64,000 nt of DNA from Marinimicrobium hydrolyticum. Lineage in GTDB: Bacteria; Pseudomonadota; Gammaproteobacteria; Pseudomonadales; Cellvibrionaceae. Shown here one piece after another: positions 53,962 through 64,000 of this stretch. Position numbers and translations under genes: made by a program. Position 1 is the first letter of the stretch. Every line of letters begins with the position of its first letter. The notes below the pieces were generated by a model. It did not search any database, was not told the origin of the DNA, and was given only the letters and a program-made list of their open reading frames with translations. The stretch is taken from the NCBI RefSeq assembly GCF_030848505.1, contig NZ_JAVDDU010000001.1, forward strand, positions 496,001-560,000, in the 5' to 3' direction.

Positions 53962-55180
53962 GACTAAGCAGTACTCGGCAACGGACTACAGCGCTTTCCC
54001 CAATAGCGATGGCCACTTCGGCCCCTATGGCGGACGCTTTGTTTCCGAGACCCTGATCTATGCGTTGGACGATTTGCAGCGTATATACAACCAGCTGAAA
54101 GATGACTCTGATTTTCAGGCCGAATTCGACAAAGATCTCGCCTATTATGTGGGCCGTCCTTCACCTTTGTATCACGCCGAGCGCTGGAGCCGGGAGTTAG
54201 GCGGCGCGCAGATTTATCTCAAGCGGGAAGATCTCAATCACACCGGTGCCCACAAGGTGAATAACACCATTGGCCAAGCATTGCTGGCCAAATTTACCGG
54301 CAAGCAGCGGGTCATTGCGGAAACTGGCGCTGGTCAGCACGGCGTCGCTACGGCCACCGTTGCGGCGCGCTTGGGTTTGAAATGCTGCGTGTATATGGGC
54401 GCTGAAGACGTCCAGCGGCAGTCACTCAACGTCTACCGGATGAAGTTGCTCGGGGCGGAAGTGATTCCAGTTACTTCCGGGTCGCGCACCTTGAAGGATG
54501 CCATGAACGAGGCCATGCGCGATTGGGCCACCAATGTCGATGACACGTTCTATATTATCGGCACCGTCGCCGGCCCCCATCCGTATCCGCAGCTGGTGCG
54601 GGATTTCCAAGCCGTTATCGGACGCGAGGCCCGAGCCCAGTGCCTGGAACAAACCGGCCGGCTGCCCGATGCTCTCGTTGCCTGTGTAGGTGGCGGCTCC
54701 AATGCCATCGGCCTGTTTCACCCCTTTCTCGGGGACGACGGCGTGGAAATGTACGGCGTAGAAGCGGGTGGTGATGGCGTTGAAACCGGTCGCCACGCCG
54801 CGCCTCTCAATGCTGGTATTCCCGGCGTGTTGCACGGTAACCGCACCTACCTGATGGAAGACGAGAACGGTCAGATTATTGAAACCCACTCGGTATCGGC
54901 GGGCCTGGATTATCCCGGCGTTGGGCCAGAGCACGCCTGGTTGAAAGATCTGGGACGGGTGAACTACGTGGCCATTAACGATGAAGAAGCCCTGACTGCC
55001 TTTCGCAAAACCACCTTGACCGAAGGCATTATGCCCGCTTTGGAATCGTCGCATGCCCTGGCATACGCGGAAAAGCTGGCCCCGACCATGAGCCCGGATC
55101 AAACCATCGTAGTGAATCTGTCCGGGCGCGGGGACAAAGACATTCTCACCGTCGCCAAAATTGACGGTATCAACGTATAA
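53924..55180 (+). CDS. trpB: Tryptophan synthase beta chain
   Basis: PLP enzyme joining indole and serine, paired with TrpA. 418 aa from ATG 53924; a GTG at 53954 within the trpF overlap would give 408 aa, closer to relatives, and has AGGTGATAGAGA upstream, so the start is unresolved. The PLP lysine is in [10 protein letters not shown] (residue 111 with the longer start), and GGGSNAIG binds the cofactor phosphate. The trpB frame overlaps trpF by 38 nt, which suggests coupling. Confidence 0.95.
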   Translation: MPSTQQVIETVTKTKQYSATDYSAFPNSDGHFGPYGGRFVSETLIYALDDLQRIYNQLKDDSDFQAEFDKDLAYYVGRPSPLYHAERWSRELGGAQIYLKREDLNHTGAHKVNNTIGQALLAKFTGKQRVIAETGAGQHGVATATVAARLGLKCCVYMGAEDVQRQSLNVYRMKLLGAEVIPVTSGSRTLKDAMNEAMRDWATNVDDTFYIIGTVAGPHPYPQLVRDFQAVIGREARAQCLEQTGRLPDALVACVGGGSNAIGLFHPFLGDDGVEMYGVEAGGDGVETGRHAAPLNAGIPGVLHGNRTYLMEDENGQIIETHSVSAGLDYPGVGPEHAWLKDLGRVNYVAINDEEALTAFRKTTLTEGIMPALESSHALAYAEKLAPTMSPDQTIVVNLSGRGDKDILTVAKIDGINV

Positions 55181-55229
55181 CCAACGCTTGGTGCGTGGCG
55201 AACTAAAAAGTACAGCGGGAAAACAAATA

Positions 55230-56036
55230 ATGAGTCGTATTGGAACACGCTTGCAAGACATGAAAGCCCATGGGCGCAAAGCTCTGGTGGCCTACATCGT
55301 CAATGGCGACCCCTACCCAGAGGCCACACTGCCGGCGATGCACGCCATGGTGGCACAGGGTGTGGATATTATTGAGCTGGGCGTGCCGTTCTCAGACCCC
55401 ATGGCCGAAGGGCCGGTGATCCAAAAAGGGCATGAGCGTGCACTCGTTCATGGCACCAGCTTGAAGGGCACTTTTGAATTGGTGCGGGAGTTTCGGAAAA
55501 CCAATTCCGAAACTCCTGTAGTTTTGATGGGGTATCTCAATCCCATTGAACGCATGGGCTATAAGACAGTGGCTGAAACGGCCGCTGCAGCAGGCGTGGA
55601 TGGCTTGTTGACGGTCGATTTACCGCCCGAGGAAGCAGCACCACTTAAGAGTGAACTGACCGCCGTAGGATTGGATAACATTTTACTGCTGGCACCTACC
55701 ACCACCGTCGAACGGGCCCGGCGCGTAACCGCTTTGGCAACGGGTTTTCTCTACTATGTTTCGTTAAAGGGTGTCACCGGCGCTGGTCACCTGGACGTGG
55801 ACGCGGTAAAAAGCAAGCTGGCCGAATTTGGGCAGTTAACGGAGTTGCCAATGTGTGTGGGCTTTGGTATTAAAGACCCCGCCACGGCGAGGGCCGTTGC
55901 TGACTTGGCGGACGGTGTCGTGATTGGTAGCGTTCTGGTCTCCAAAATGGGTGACCTGGCGGACGCCAGCGCGGATGATATCGCCGCCGCGGTGGGGGAT
56001 ATTGTGGGCAGTATTCGTCTGGCACTGGATGCCTAA
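55230..56036 (+). CDS. trpA: Tryptophan synthase alpha chain
   Basis: Cleaves indole-3-glycerol phosphate to indole, which passes to TrpB. I chose ATG 55230 ([12 protein letters not shown]), giving 268 aa, the family length. Catalytic Glu49 is present in [11 protein letters not shown], but the residue aligned with catalytic Asp60 of E. coli TrpA is glutamate (SDPMAEGP). The fold otherwise looks complete, including VTGAGHLD and [10 protein letters not shown]. It is coupled in the trpF-trpB-trpA run. Confidence 0.93.
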   Translation: MSRIGTRLQDMKAHGRKALVAYIVNGDPYPEATLPAMHAMVAQGVDIIELGVPFSDPMAEGPVIQKGHERALVHGTSLKGTFELVREFRKTNSETPVVLMGYLNPIERMGYKTVAETAAAAGVDGLLTVDLPPEEAAPLKSELTAVGLDNILLLAPTTTVERARRVTALATGFLYYVSLKGVTGAGHLDVDAVKSKLAEFGQLTELPMCVGFGIKDPATARAVADLADGVVIGSVLVSKMGDLADASADDIAAAVGDIVGSIRLALDA

Positions 56037-56094
56037 TGGGCGATCGATCTTTGGAAAATTATCAACAGGCAGATCAAAAACAGAGAGTATTCCG

Positions 56095-56958
56095 ATGAGT
56101 TGGTTGGAAAGAATAGTTCCCAGTGCCGTCCGTTCCGATGGTGCACGATCCAAGAGCAAAGTCCCCGAGGGACTCTGGAAAAAGTGCGTGAAGTGTTCCG
56201 CGGTTTTGTACCGACCGGAGCTGGAACGCAACCTGGACGTCTGTCCCAAGTGCGACCACCACATGCGCATCGGTGCCCGTACCCGCCTTAATATTTTCCT
56301 CGATGAGGCCAATCGTGAAGAGCTGGCCGCCGATGTCGAGCCTATTGATCGGCTCAAATTCAAAGACGTCAAAAAATACAAAGAGCGCTTGAACACCGCT
56401 CAAAAAACCACTGGCGAGAAAGACGCTTTGGTGGCCATGAAGGGTGAGCTCAAAGGTATGCCGGTAGTCGCGGTCGCGTTTGAGTTTGCGTTTCACGGTG
56501 GCTCCATGGGTTACGCCGTGGGCGAGCGTTTTACCCGCGCGGCCACAGTGGCCTTGGAGCAGAACATTCCTTTGGTTTGCTTTTCCGCTACGGGTGGGGC
56601 GCGTATGCAGGAAGCGTTGATTTCGCTGATGCAGATGGCCAAAACCAGCGCCGTGATCGAGCGTCTGAAAATGCAGGGCACCCCGTACATTTCCATTATG
56701 ACCGATCCGGTGTACGGCGGAGTATCCGCCAGCTTGGCTCTTCTGGGCGATATCAATGCCGCTGAACCCAATGCGCGCGCCGGTTTTGCCGGACCGAACA
56801 TTATCGAACAAACCATTCGACAAAAACTGCCCAAAGGCTTCCAGCGCAGCGAGTTTTTGCTTGAGCACGGGGCCATCGACATGATTGTCCACCGCCGGGA
56901 TATGCGCGATAAAATGGCCGGTTTACTCTCGAAGTTCACTCACCGCCCTGCGGTGTAA
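56095..56958 (+). CDS. accD: Acetyl-CoA carboxylase carboxyltransferase subunit beta
   Basis: Beta subunit of the carboxyltransferase that makes malonyl-CoA. I chose ATG 56095 ([10 protein letters not shown]), giving 287 aa, because it matches the known N terminus. The zinc ribbon is formed by Cys31, Cys34, Cys50 and Cys53. The carboxyltransferase core includes [13 protein letters not shown] and YGGVSASLA. It follows trpA by 58 nt and precedes folC by 20 nt, a common gammaproteobacterial cluster. Confidence 0.97.
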   Translation: MSWLERIVPSAVRSDGARSKSKVPEGLWKKCVKCSAVLYRPELERNLDVCPKCDHHMRIGARTRLNIFLDEANREELAADVEPIDRLKFKDVKKYKERLNTAQKTTGEKDALVAMKGELKGMPVVAVAFEFAFHGGSMGYAVGERFTRAATVALEQNIPLVCFSATGGARMQEALISLMQMAKTSAVIERLKMQGTPYISIMTDPVYGGVSASLALLGDINAAEPNARAGFAGPNIIEQTIRQKLPKGFQRSEFLLEHGAIDMIVHRRDMRDKMAGLLSKFTHRPAV

Positions 56959-56978
56959 GGGTGCGGTTCTTCTAGCCT

Positions 56979-58256
56979 ATGCGCTATGACACATTGGATG
57001 CCTGGTTGGGGTGGCTGGAAAAGCGCCACCCCCGGGAAATTGACTTGGGCCTGGACCGAATCCGGGAAGTGGCTGGGCGGCTCAATTTGCTCGAGCCCCA
57101 GGCGCGCCTACTGACGGTAGCGGGCACCAACGGCAAGGGCTCCTGTGTCGCGGCCAGCGCCTACCTGCTGGGTCGGGCGGGGTGCAAAGTCGGCGTCTAT
57201 ACCTCTCCTCACTTCCAACATTATTGCGAGCGTATTGCCATCGATGGCAAGCCTGTGCATGAAGATGAGGTGTGCCGCTCCTTCGCAACCATTGACGCCG
57301 CCAGTGAAGGTGTCAGCCTGACCTATTTCGAATTTGGTACCCTGGCTGCGTTGGATATCTTCCGCCAGCGAGGGGTAGATATTATGGTGCTGGAAGTAGG
57401 CCTCGGTGGTCGTCTGGACGCGGTGAACATACTGGATGCCGATGTCGCTGTAGTGACCGGAATTGACCTCGATCACCAGGATTGGTTGGGGACGAGCCGC
57501 GATAGCATCGGCCGAGAAAAGGCCGGGGTTTTCCGCCCAGGCCAGCCCGCCATCTGTGCTGATCCCACCCCTCCACAAGGCCTGCTGGAAAGTGCTGAAA
57601 AAACGGGTGCTCAATTGCAGCTTGTGAACCGGGATTTTGGCTTTTTCGCCGATCCGCACACCTGGCGCTGGTGGGGCAAAGGGCTGCACGAGGAATCGCT
57701 ATCGTTTGACCAGCTGCCACTGCCCGCGCTGCCTCTGCCGAGCTTGGCGGCAGCAGTACAGGCGGTGAGTTTATTGGGCGTTAAGTTGGAACGCCCGTGG
57801 CTTGAAGGCCTGTCCCGTTTGAGCTTGCCCGGCCGCTTTCAACGCTTACATCACGCCGGCCGTGAATTTATCTTGGATGTTGCTCACAATCCCGCCGCCA
57901 CAAGTTATTTGGCCCGCGGTCTCGCAGCCATGCCGGCTCTCGGGCGGACTCACGCCGTGGTTGGAATGATGGCGGACAAGGATCATCGAGGCAGCCTGGC
58001 GGCCCTGACAGGCCAAGTTGATACTTGGTGGCTGGCGGAATTGAGCCATGTGGGGCGGGCGGCGAGCACGGATCAGTTGATGGGCGTGCTGCGAGCTTAC
58101 CATGCCGAAGTGGCGGGCTGTGGTACAGTAGTTGACTGTATTGAGCAGTGTTTGACGCAGACCGAAGAGGGCGACCGCATCGTGATTCTGGGCTCTTTCT
58201 ATACCGTGGCCGCGGCTCTGGATTGGCTGGCCGGCCAGTCGGGGGAGGCACCGTGA
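56979..58256 (+). CDS. folC: Bifunctional folylpolyglutamate/dihydrofolate synthase
   Basis: Adds glutamates to folates and joins glutamate to dihydropteroate. 425 aa. ATP-binding loop GTNGKGS at 49-55, EVGLGGRLDAVN and a Mur ligase-like C-terminal domain with FILDVAHNPAA. It overlaps the SPOR gene by four bases (GTGA), coupling translation. Confidence 0.95.
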   Translation: MRYDTLDAWLGWLEKRHPREIDLGLDRIREVAGRLNLLEPQARLLTVAGTNGKGSCVAASAYLLGRAGCKVGVYTSPHFQHYCERIAIDGKPVHEDEVCRSFATIDAASEGVSLTYFEFGTLAALDIFRQRGVDIMVLEVGLGGRLDAVNILDADVAVVTGIDLDHQDWLGTSRDSIGREKAGVFRPGQPAICADPTPPQGLLESAEKTGAQLQLVNRDFGFFADPHTWRWWGKGLHEESLSFDQLPLPALPLPSLAAAVQAVSLLGVKLERPWLEGLSRLSLPGRFQRLHHAGREFILDVAHNPAATSYLARGLAAMPALGRTHAVVGMMADKDHRGSLAALTGQVDTWWLAELSHVGRAASTDQLMGVLRAYHAEVAGCGTVVDCIEQCLTQTEEGDRIVILGSFYTVAAALDWLAGQSGEAP

Positions 58257-58843
58257 AAGACGGCCTAAAGCAGAGGTTGGTGGGCGCTTTTGTGCTGGCC
58301 GCTGTGGCGGTGATTTTTTTGCCGAGCCTGCTACGCGAACAGCAACCCGAGCCGGTGGACACCCGCACCCAAATCCCCGACCGTCCCGCCATTGAATCAA
58401 TGAGCTTCTCTGTACCTGAACAGCCCCAGGATATTGAGCCCGCTCCAGCTCCCGAGACCATGTTTGTTCCTGAGGAATCCTCTCAGCCCGTGGCCGAGTC
58501 GCTGGACGATCTGAGTGAGTCCCCGTCTGCCCGCGAAACTACTGAGTCAGAAGTTGAGCGAGCGGTCTCCTCAACATCGTCCGCCGCAGGCGAGGCCCCA
58601 GAGCGAGCGGCCTGGGTCATCCAGGTGGCCAGTCTTCGTTCTGCGGACAGTGCCAATCAGTTGCGGGATCGATTGCAGAATCAGGGCTACAAGGCCTATG
58701 TGCGCACGGTGAGCGTCAATGGTAGTGACGTGAGCCGTGTTTACATTGGGCCGAAACTGGATCGAACTGCTGCGGAAGGCATTAAAGCGGATATTGACCG
58801 TGAGTTGCATGTGGATGCGCTGATCTTGCGCTTTCAACCCTAA
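58253..58843 (+). CDS. dedD: DedD-like SPOR-domain cell-division protein
   Basis: 196 aa. The GTG at 58253 overlaps the folC stop codon and yields MKDGLKQRLVGAFVLAAV, a short cytoplasmic tip and one membrane helix (about 9-26). A Pro/Glu-rich linker of about 90 residues precedes a SPOR domain (about 118-196: AWVIQVASLRSADSA, VYIGPKLDR), which binds denuded septal peptidoglycan. It matches DedD in size, layout and position before cvpA. Confidence 0.9.
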   Translation: MKDGLKQRLVGAFVLAAVAVIFLPSLLREQQPEPVDTRTQIPDRPAIESMSFSVPEQPQDIEPAPAPETMFVPEESSQPVAESLDDLSESPSARETTESEVERAVSSTSSAAGEAPERAAWVIQVASLRSADSANQLRDRLQNQGYKAYVRTVSVNGSDVSRVYIGPKLDRTAAEGIKADIDRELHVDALILRFQP

Positions 58844-58929
58844 GTAAGTTTATGGTGCCCTTCGGGGTGTCTGACGGCGATTGGCTCTGTTAGAATGCGT
58901 CGCCTAGCTCAACGGAGAAGATCCAGGTA

Positions 58930-59427
58930 ATGAATTGGGCAGATTGGGCCATTCTGGGCATATTGCTGGTCTCTAGTTTGATCAGTATCAAGCGGGGTTT
59001 CGTCAAAGAGGCCTTGTCGCTGGCTACTTGGGTAGTAGCCTTCATTATTGCCATGCTGTTCAGCGAACGGCTGGCCCCTCTGCTGGTCAATTTGATTGAA
59101 ACTCCCTCTATTCGAGAAATGGTCGCCTTTGCCATTCTGTTCGCAGCCACACTCATCGTGGGAGCCATGGTGAACCATTTGATCAGTGAAGTGGTCCGTA
59201 TGACCGGGCTGGCCGGAACGGATCGTTTCTTTGGCATGATCTTCGGTTTGGCGCGTGGCCTGGTGGTAGTGATGGCCATACTGATTTTACTGCCATCCAT
59301 TGTTCCCTTGGATCAGGATCAGTGGTGGCACCAGTCCGCACTCATTCCCCATTTTTTAGCGTTCGAAAGTTGGGCTCGAGCCCTGGCGGCCGAGACCACG
59401 CAGTTTTTTTTACAGTGGTTCGATTAG
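58930..59427 (+). CDS. cvpA: CvpA family membrane protein
   Basis: 165 aa with about four hydrophobic helices (LGILLVSSLISI, LATWVVAFIIAML, MVAFAILFAATLIVGAMV, LVVVMAILILLPS). This is the CvpA pattern, first linked to colicin V production and later to envelope stress resistance. It lies 26 nt upstream of purF, the conserved arrangement. The exact biochemical function of the family is unresolved. Confidence 0.92.
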   Translation: MNWADWAILGILLVSSLISIKRGFVKEALSLATWVVAFIIAMLFSERLAPLLVNLIETPSIREMVAFAILFAATLIVGAMVNHLISEVVRMTGLAGTDRFFGMIFGLARGLVVVMAILILLPSIVPLDQDQWWHQSALIPHFLAFESWARALAAETTQFFLQWFD

Positions 59428-59453
59428 CAGCAGTCTTACAAAGGTAGGTATTT

Positions 59454-60998
59454 ATGTGCGGCATTGTCGGTATTGTCGGTAAGAGCGATGTGAATTTACA
59501 GCTATATGATGCTCTGACCATACTGCAACATCGCGGCCAGGATGCCGCCGGCATTATGACCTGTGATGGCAGCAAGCTGGCTCAACAAAAAGCCAACGGT
59601 TTGGTGCGGGATGTGTTCCGAACCCGGCATATGCAACGCCTGGTAGGCAACATTGGCATTGGCCATGTACGCTACCCCACGGCGGGCAGTTCCGGCCCCG
59701 CTCTGGCTCAGCCCTTCTATGTAAACTCTCCCTACGGCATTGCCCTGGCGCACAACGGCAACCTGACTAATGCCGACAAACTGAATGAAGATCTGTTTAA
59801 GACCGACCTTCGACACGTCAATACCGATTCTGACTCCGAAGTGCTGCTCAATGTCTTCGCTCACGAATTGCAATTGCAGGGCAAGTTGCAGCCCACCGCC
59901 GATGACATTTTTACCGCCATTGCCGGTGTGCACAAACGGGTGAGCGGCGGCTATGCCGTGGTTTCTCTTATTGCCCGCTACGGCATGATTGCCTTTCGCG
60001 ATCCCAACGGCATTCGCCCGTTGGTCTACGGTAAGCGCGAAACCGCTGAGGGCGCCGAGTATATGGTGGCTTCGGAAAGCGTCGCACTGGATGTGTTGGG
60101 CTTTGAACTGATCGGGGACGTAGCGCCAGGGGAGGCCATTTATATTACGGCCGAAGGGGAGCTGCATCGTCGTCAATGCGCGGAGCATACCCGTTTAACC
60201 CCCTGCATTTTTGAGCACGTCTATTTTGCCCGGCCTGACTCCATTATGGATGGTATTTCCGTCTATAAGGCCCGTTTGCGTCAAGGGGAGAAACTGGCAG
60301 AAAAAATCCTGCGTGAATTTCCTACCAATGACATCGATGTGGTCATCCCGATTCCCGACAGTAGCCGCGTTGCCGGCCAGGCGCTGGCGTACAATCTGGG
60401 TGTGAAATTCCGGGAAGGCTTAATCAAAAACCGATATATCGGTCGTACCTTTATCATGCCAGGCCAGCAGCAGCGCAAAAAGTCCGTGCGCCAAAAACTC
60501 AATACCATTGAGTTGGAGTTTAAAGGCAAGAATGTCTTGTTGGTGGACGACTCAATTGTGCGCGGTACCACTTGTCAGCAAATCATTCAGATGGCGCGTG
60601 ACGCAGGCGCGGCCAAAGTGTACTTTGCCTCGGCGGCTCCTCCGGTGATTTATCCCAATGTCTACGGTATTGACATGCCCACGGTGAAAGAGCTGATTGC
60701 CCACGGGCGGACTCAAGAAGAAATCTGTAAGGAGATTGGCGCCGATTGGTTAATTTACCAAGATCTTGAAGACTTGATTGCGGCGTCGGCCGAGGGTACT
60801 ACCCGAGTAACGGAATTTGACTGCGCGGTGTTCAATGGCGAATATGTCACCGGGGATGTTGATCGAGAGTATCTGGACAAGCTGGAGTTGGCGCGTCAGG
60901 AAGGACAGCCAAAACGGACAAGTGCCAAGAACGCCCCGAAACCCGAACACGAGCCGACGTTGATCGGCTTACACAACGACACTGCGGAACATCACTAA
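59454..60998 (+). CDS. purF: Amidophosphoribosyltransferase
   Basis: First committed step of purine synthesis, making 5-phosphoribosylamine from PRPP and glutamine. 514 aa, near the E. coli 505. The N terminus MCGIVGIVG supplies the catalytic cysteine after Met removal. The glutaminase domain runs to about residue 235, and the PRPP-binding loop [13 protein letters not shown] is near 361-373. The final ~25 residues are charged. metZ follows 13 nt downstream. Confidence 0.98.
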   Translation: MCGIVGIVGKSDVNLQLYDALTILQHRGQDAAGIMTCDGSKLAQQKANGLVRDVFRTRHMQRLVGNIGIGHVRYPTAGSSGPALAQPFYVNSPYGIALAHNGNLTNADKLNEDLFKTDLRHVNTDSDSEVLLNVFAHELQLQGKLQPTADDIFTAIAGVHKRVSGGYAVVSLIARYGMIAFRDPNGIRPLVYGKRETAEGAEYMVASESVALDVLGFELIGDVAPGEAIYITAEGELHRRQCAEHTRLTPCIFEHVYFARPDSIMDGISVYKARLRQGEKLAEKILREFPTNDIDVVIPIPDSSRVAGQALAYNLGVKFREGLIKNRYIGRTFIMPGQQQRKKSVRQKLNTIELEFKGKNVLLVDDSIVRGTTCQQIIQMARDAGAAKVYFASAAPPVIYPNVYGIDMPTVKELIAHGRTQEEICKEIGADWLIYQDLEDLIAASAEGTTRVTEFDCAVFNGEYVTGDVDREYLDKLELARQEGQPKRTSAKNAPKPEHEPTLIGLHNDTAEHH

Positions 60999-61011
60999 GG
61001 CAGAGACCGTC

Positions 61012-62205
61012 ATGACAACACCGGAGCAGCCATTGGCAGGCGCGGGCCTGGACACGGTGGCCGTACGCGCTGGAACGCGAAAAACCGAAGAGGGCGAACA
61101 CAGCGAAGCCCTTTTTCTCACCTCCAGCTATGTTTTTGGCAGCGCCCAGGAAGCGGCCGACCGCTTTTCCGGCGAGCAGCCGGGCAACGTCTATTCCCGC
61201 TACACCAATCCCACCGTACGTGCGTTTGAAGAACGCATAGCCGCATTGGAAGGCGCGGAGGCCGCTGTCGCTACAGCATCCGGTATGGCGGCGATTTTGA
61301 GCACCTGTATGGCGCTATTGGAAGTGGGCGACCATGTACTGTGTTCGCGCAGTGTCTTTGGTACCACAACGGTTCTCTTTACCAAGTACCTACAAAAGTT
61401 TGGCGTTGGAGTTACCTTTGTTGAACCCACTGATTACTCGGGCTGGGAAGAGGCTTTCCAGCCCAACAGCAAATTGGTGTTTGTGGAAACTCCCTCCAAC
61501 CCGCTGTGCGAAGTGGTGGATATTCAGCGCCTGGCTACGTTGAGTCACGCGCGGGATTGCTTACTGATCGTAGACAACTGTTTCTGTACACCTGCGTTGC
61601 AGCGTCCTTTGGAGCTGGGGGCGGATCTGATTATCCATTCTGCCACCAAATACATAGACGGTCAGGGGCGCTGCCTCGGCGGTGTGGTCGCTGGCCCCAA
61701 AGCGCTGACCGATGAAGTACTGGCTTTTATCCGCAGTGCCGGGCCGAGTCTGAGCCCATTTAACGCCTGGGTATTTCTCAAAGGGTTGGAGACACTCCGA
61801 TTGCGTATGGAAGCGCATTCGCGCAACGCCTTAGCCTTGGCGCAGTGGCTGGGCAACCAACCGGCAGTGGAGACAGTGTTTTACGCTGGCCTCGAAACGC
61901 ACCCGGGGCATGAGCTGGCGGCACGTCAGCAGTCGGCCTTTGGTGGCGTACTCTCATTTCGTGTCAAAGGCGGCAAAGCCGAAGCTTGGAAGGTTATCGA
62001 CAGCGCAAGAATATTGTCTCTGACCGCCAACCTGGGGGACGCCAAAAGTACCATCGTTCATCCGGCTACCACCACGCATGGTCGCCTTACTCCTGAGCAG
62101 CGACTGGAGGCGGGGATTACAGACAACCTCATCCGGGTGGCGGTTGGCTTGGAAGACATAAAAGACATACAACAGGATCTTCAGCGCGGCTTGAGCCAGC
62201 TGTAG
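61012..62205 (+). CDS. metZ: O-succinylhomoserine sulfhydrylase
   Basis: PLP enzyme incorporating sulfide directly into O-succinylhomoserine to give homocysteine for methionine. 397 aa of the Cys/Met metabolism family. PLP lysine Lys213 lies in HSATKYIDGQG, YSRYTNPTVRAFEERIA is conserved, and the C-terminal TLGD-like segment is TANLGDAKSTIVHPATTTH. The position after purF matches metZ of pseudomonads. ATG 61012 follows AAGGCAGAGACCGTC. Confidence 0.94.
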   Translation: MTTPEQPLAGAGLDTVAVRAGTRKTEEGEHSEALFLTSSYVFGSAQEAADRFSGEQPGNVYSRYTNPTVRAFEERIAALEGAEAAVATASGMAAILSTCMALLEVGDHVLCSRSVFGTTTVLFTKYLQKFGVGVTFVEPTDYSGWEEAFQPNSKLVFVETPSNPLCEVVDIQRLATLSHARDCLLIVDNCFCTPALQRPLELGADLIIHSATKYIDGQGRCLGGVVAGPKALTDEVLAFIRSAGPSLSPFNAWVFLKGLETLRLRMEAHSRNALALAQWLGNQPAVETVFYAGLETHPGHELAARQQSAFGGVLSFRVKGGKAEAWKVIDSARILSLTANLGDAKSTIVHPATTTHGRLTPEQRLEAGITDNLIRVAVGLEDIKDIQQDLQRGLSQL

Positions 62206-62236
62206 AGGCTCTCGAACACTCATAGGGGCAGTAGTT

Positions 62237-63157
62237 TTGCGGGACTCTATTCAGTCCATCGTGGACGAAGTCAGCCGGGTACTGCTCGGCAAAGAGGATA
62301 AAATCAAACTGTCTCTGGCCTGCCTGCTCAGTGACGGCCACTTGCTGATTGAAGATTTGCCCGGTATGGGTAAAACCACTTTGGCGCACGCCCTGGCTCG
62401 AGTGCTCGGGCTAAGCTATCAGCGCGTGCAATTTACCAGCGATATGTTGCCGGCGGATATTATCGGCGTACCCGTTTACGACCAGAACAAAAGCCAGTTC
62501 GAGTTTCATCCCGGTCCCGTGTTCACACAACTGCTGTTGGCCGACGAAATCAATCGGACCACGCCCAAAACCCAAAGCGCGCTGCTGGAGGCTATGGAAG
62601 AAGGGCAGGTGACTATTGAAGGGCAAACGCGCCCGTTGCCCGAGCCCTTTTTTGTTATTGCCACCCAAAACCCTCTTTCACAGATGGGAACCTTCCCTTT
62701 GCCGGAATCCCAGCTGGATCGTTTTTTGATGCGCATAAGCCTTGGGTACCCCGATGCCGAGGCGGAGAGACGACTGTTTCAGGGTGGAGACCCGCGCAAG
62801 TTACTGCAGGATTTGCGTATTTGCTTGCGGCCCGAACAATTGCGTGAGGTCAAGGCAGAGGCCCAAAGCGTGAAAACCTCCGACAGTTTGTTGAGTTATC
62901 TACAGCGGCTGGTCCACTACACTCGTAACGCCCCCGACTTCAGTTGTGGCCTTTCCCCACGGGGCGCCTTGGCATTACTTCGCGCCGCGAAAACCTGGGC
63001 CTATATGCACGCTCGCACCTATGTGATTGCCGAGGACATTCAGATGCTGTTGCCCTCGGTCGTGGCACATCGCGTGGTTTCTTCGACCGGTGCGTCAGAA
63101 GCCAGTGAGCCCGCCTTGATTACCAAGCTGCTTAATGATGTGGATGTTATGGCGTAG
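62237..63157 (+). CDS. MoxR-family AAA+ ATPase
   Basis: 306-aa cytosolic AAA+ protein of the MoxR group, which act as chaperones, often with a VWA-domain partner. Walker A DLPGMGKTT (40-48), Walker B LLLADEINR (about 99-107) and sensor region IATQNPLSQMG are present, with the Q-rich SQLDRFLMRI. The start is TTG 62237 after TAGGGGCAG. No VWA or DUF58 gene follows within the window; the next gene converges on it. Confidence 0.92.
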   Translation: MRDSIQSIVDEVSRVLLGKEDKIKLSLACLLSDGHLLIEDLPGMGKTTLAHALARVLGLSYQRVQFTSDMLPADIIGVPVYDQNKSQFEFHPGPVFTQLLLADEINRTTPKTQSALLEAMEEGQVTIEGQTRPLPEPFFVIATQNPLSQMGTFPLPESQLDRFLMRISLGYPDAEAERRLFQGGDPRKLLQDLRICLRPEQLREVKAEAQSVKTSDSLLSYLQRLVHYTRNAPDFSCGLSPRGALALLRAAKTWAYMHARTYVIAEDIQMLLPSVVAHRVVSSTGASEASEPALITKLLNDVDVMA

Positions 63158-63172
63158 TCGGCGGGTAGCCCA

Positions 63173-64000
63173 CTAGTCGTTAGCTTTCCCATTGTCGGGA
63201 GAGGTTTTTACCGTCGGGACCTCCTGGTGCTTGAATTCCCGAATAAATATTCCCCACACTACAGTAAACAGAGCAGCGATCACCGGTCCCATAACAAAGC
63301 CATTGATACCAAACAGTACTAGCCCACCCAAGGTGGATAGGAGTACGAGATAATCGGGCAGCTTGGTGTCTCGCCCTACCAAAATGGGACGTAAAAAGTT
63401 GTCCACCAAGCCAATTACAATAGACCCGAATGCGATCAGCACAATGGCTGACACAAAGTCTCCGGTGGCCAGCATATAGATCGCTACCGGGACCCATATC
63501 AATCCAGGGCCAATAACAGGGATGAGTGAAACAATCGCCATCACAACACCCCACAGTAGCGGCCCCGGAATACCCAGCACCCAAAATATTATGCCCCCCA
63601 AAGCACCCTCCACAATGGCAATGATGATGTTGCCCTTAATGGTGGCACGGGTCACTTCGGCAAACTTGGTGAACAGTAATTCTTCCCGCTCTTTATTCAA
63701 GGGTAGGGCCCGCATCAACAGGCCCACGAGTTTGTGTCCATCTCGTATGAGAAAAAAGGCCACGTATAACATGACGCCCATGGCCAGCACGAAGCCGAAA
63801 ATATTCTGCCCGATGTTTAATGTACTTTGGGCCACGATTTGGCCCCCAGCCATTGCGGCCTCCGTAGCGCCTTCCCGGAGATCGTCCATGGATATGTCCT
63901 GCCGCTCCATCCACGTCCGCAAGACCGGCACCGCTTCCTGAATTTGCTCCAAGTACTCTTGCAGATCGATCTCGCCCTCATCAATCCGCTCGTACAAACT
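63173..64000 (-). CDS. AI-2E family transporter (PerM-like), N terminus beyond window
   Basis: The C-terminal 276 residues of an AI-2E/PerM-type inner-membrane protein; the reading frame remains open to the window edge, so the start lies outside. Hydrophobic helices include FVLAMGVMLYVAFFLI, IIIAIVEGALGGIIFWVLG and the paired glycine-rich LWGVVMAIVSLIPVIGPGLIW, followed by FLRPILVGRDTKLPDYLVLLSTLGGL, the family signature. Transport substrate is not established for this branch. It converges on the MoxR gene. Confidence 0.9.
   Translation of the reverse strand, partial: SLYERIDEGEIDLQEYLEQIQEAVPVLRTWMERQDISMDDLREGATEAAMAGGQIVAQSTLNIGQNIFGFVLAMGVMLYVAFFLIRDGHKLVGLLMRALPLNKEREELLFTKFAEVTRATIKGNIIIAIVEGALGGIIFWVLGIPGPLLWGVVMAIVSLIPVIGPGLIWVPVAIYMLATGDFVSAIVLIAFGSIVIGLVDNFLRPILVGRDTKLPDYLVLLSTLGGLVLFGINGFVMGPVIAALFTVVWGIFIREFKHQEVPTVKTSPDNGKAND

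Overview
The window is chromosomal DNA from a Gram-negative gammaproteobacterium, most likely of the Cellvibrionales/Pseudomonadales type. The evidence is gene order: leuC-leuD-leuB-asd-fimV-truA-trpF-trpB-trpA-accD-folC-dedD-cvpA-purF-metZ and prmB-aroC are arrangements known from Pseudomonas-like gammaproteobacteria. A lipoprotein GH26 mannanase fits a polysaccharide-degrading marine or soil relative. No prophage, insertion sequence, CRISPR array, rRNA operon or plasmid gene was found. The species is an inference and was not tested.

Layout. 1-7.1 kb: chaperone and stress genes (cbpA-like, yjbQ, htpG with a clear sigma-32-type promoter), ihfB, lapA-lapB and malate dehydrogenase. 7.1-17.9 kb: hexose-6-phosphate mutarotase, RapA, a DUF938 methyltransferase, the DeaD RNA helicase with a leader of about 440 nt, a PD-(D/E)XK-like nuclease candidate, a HIT protein and two envelope proteins. 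18-25 kb: accessory genes, namely the GH26 mannanase behind a LacI-type palindrome, a sugar-kinase/glycosidase-like fusion, a GGDEF-EAL protein and a secreted TAP-like peptidase. 25.7-31 kb: tRNA-Asn, a DnaJ-related protein, RNA modification genes (RsmC-like, RsuA), folD and a Pro-Arg-His tRNA cluster. 31-41 kb: flavin reductase, gpsA, sixA, hydrolases, folE, prmB, aroC, an MFS carrier and an omega-amidase-like enzyme. 41-64 kb: an outer-membrane protein, a Tat/lipoprotein sugar isomerase-like protein, then the long leucine, aspartate-semialdehyde, FimV, tryptophan, lipid, folate, purine and methionine block, ending with MoxR and a truncated AI-2E-type permease.

Most genes are housekeeping. 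The leu, trp, purF and metZ genes supply amino acids and nucleotides. LapA/LapB and the kinase-like fusion probably act at the envelope. RapA, DeaD, RsmC-like, RsuA, TruA and PrmB serve RNA polymerase, ribosomes and tRNA.

The most unusual signal is non-coding. A family of nested-hairpin elements sits in the intergenic spaces, mostly at 3' ends and between convergent genes (about 5.7, 8.1, 11.6-12.1, 25.1-25.6, 43.1 and 47.5 kb). Each copy has long, nearly perfect inverted arms enclosing a shared core with its own inner hairpin and a 3' segment resembling TACAGGGACGTATTTAC-GCG. The core is shared, but the arms differ from copy to copy while staying self-complementary. Two copies share arms but carry the core in opposite orientations. 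Further repeats lie at 5.6, 21.7, 36.7 and 41.0 kb.
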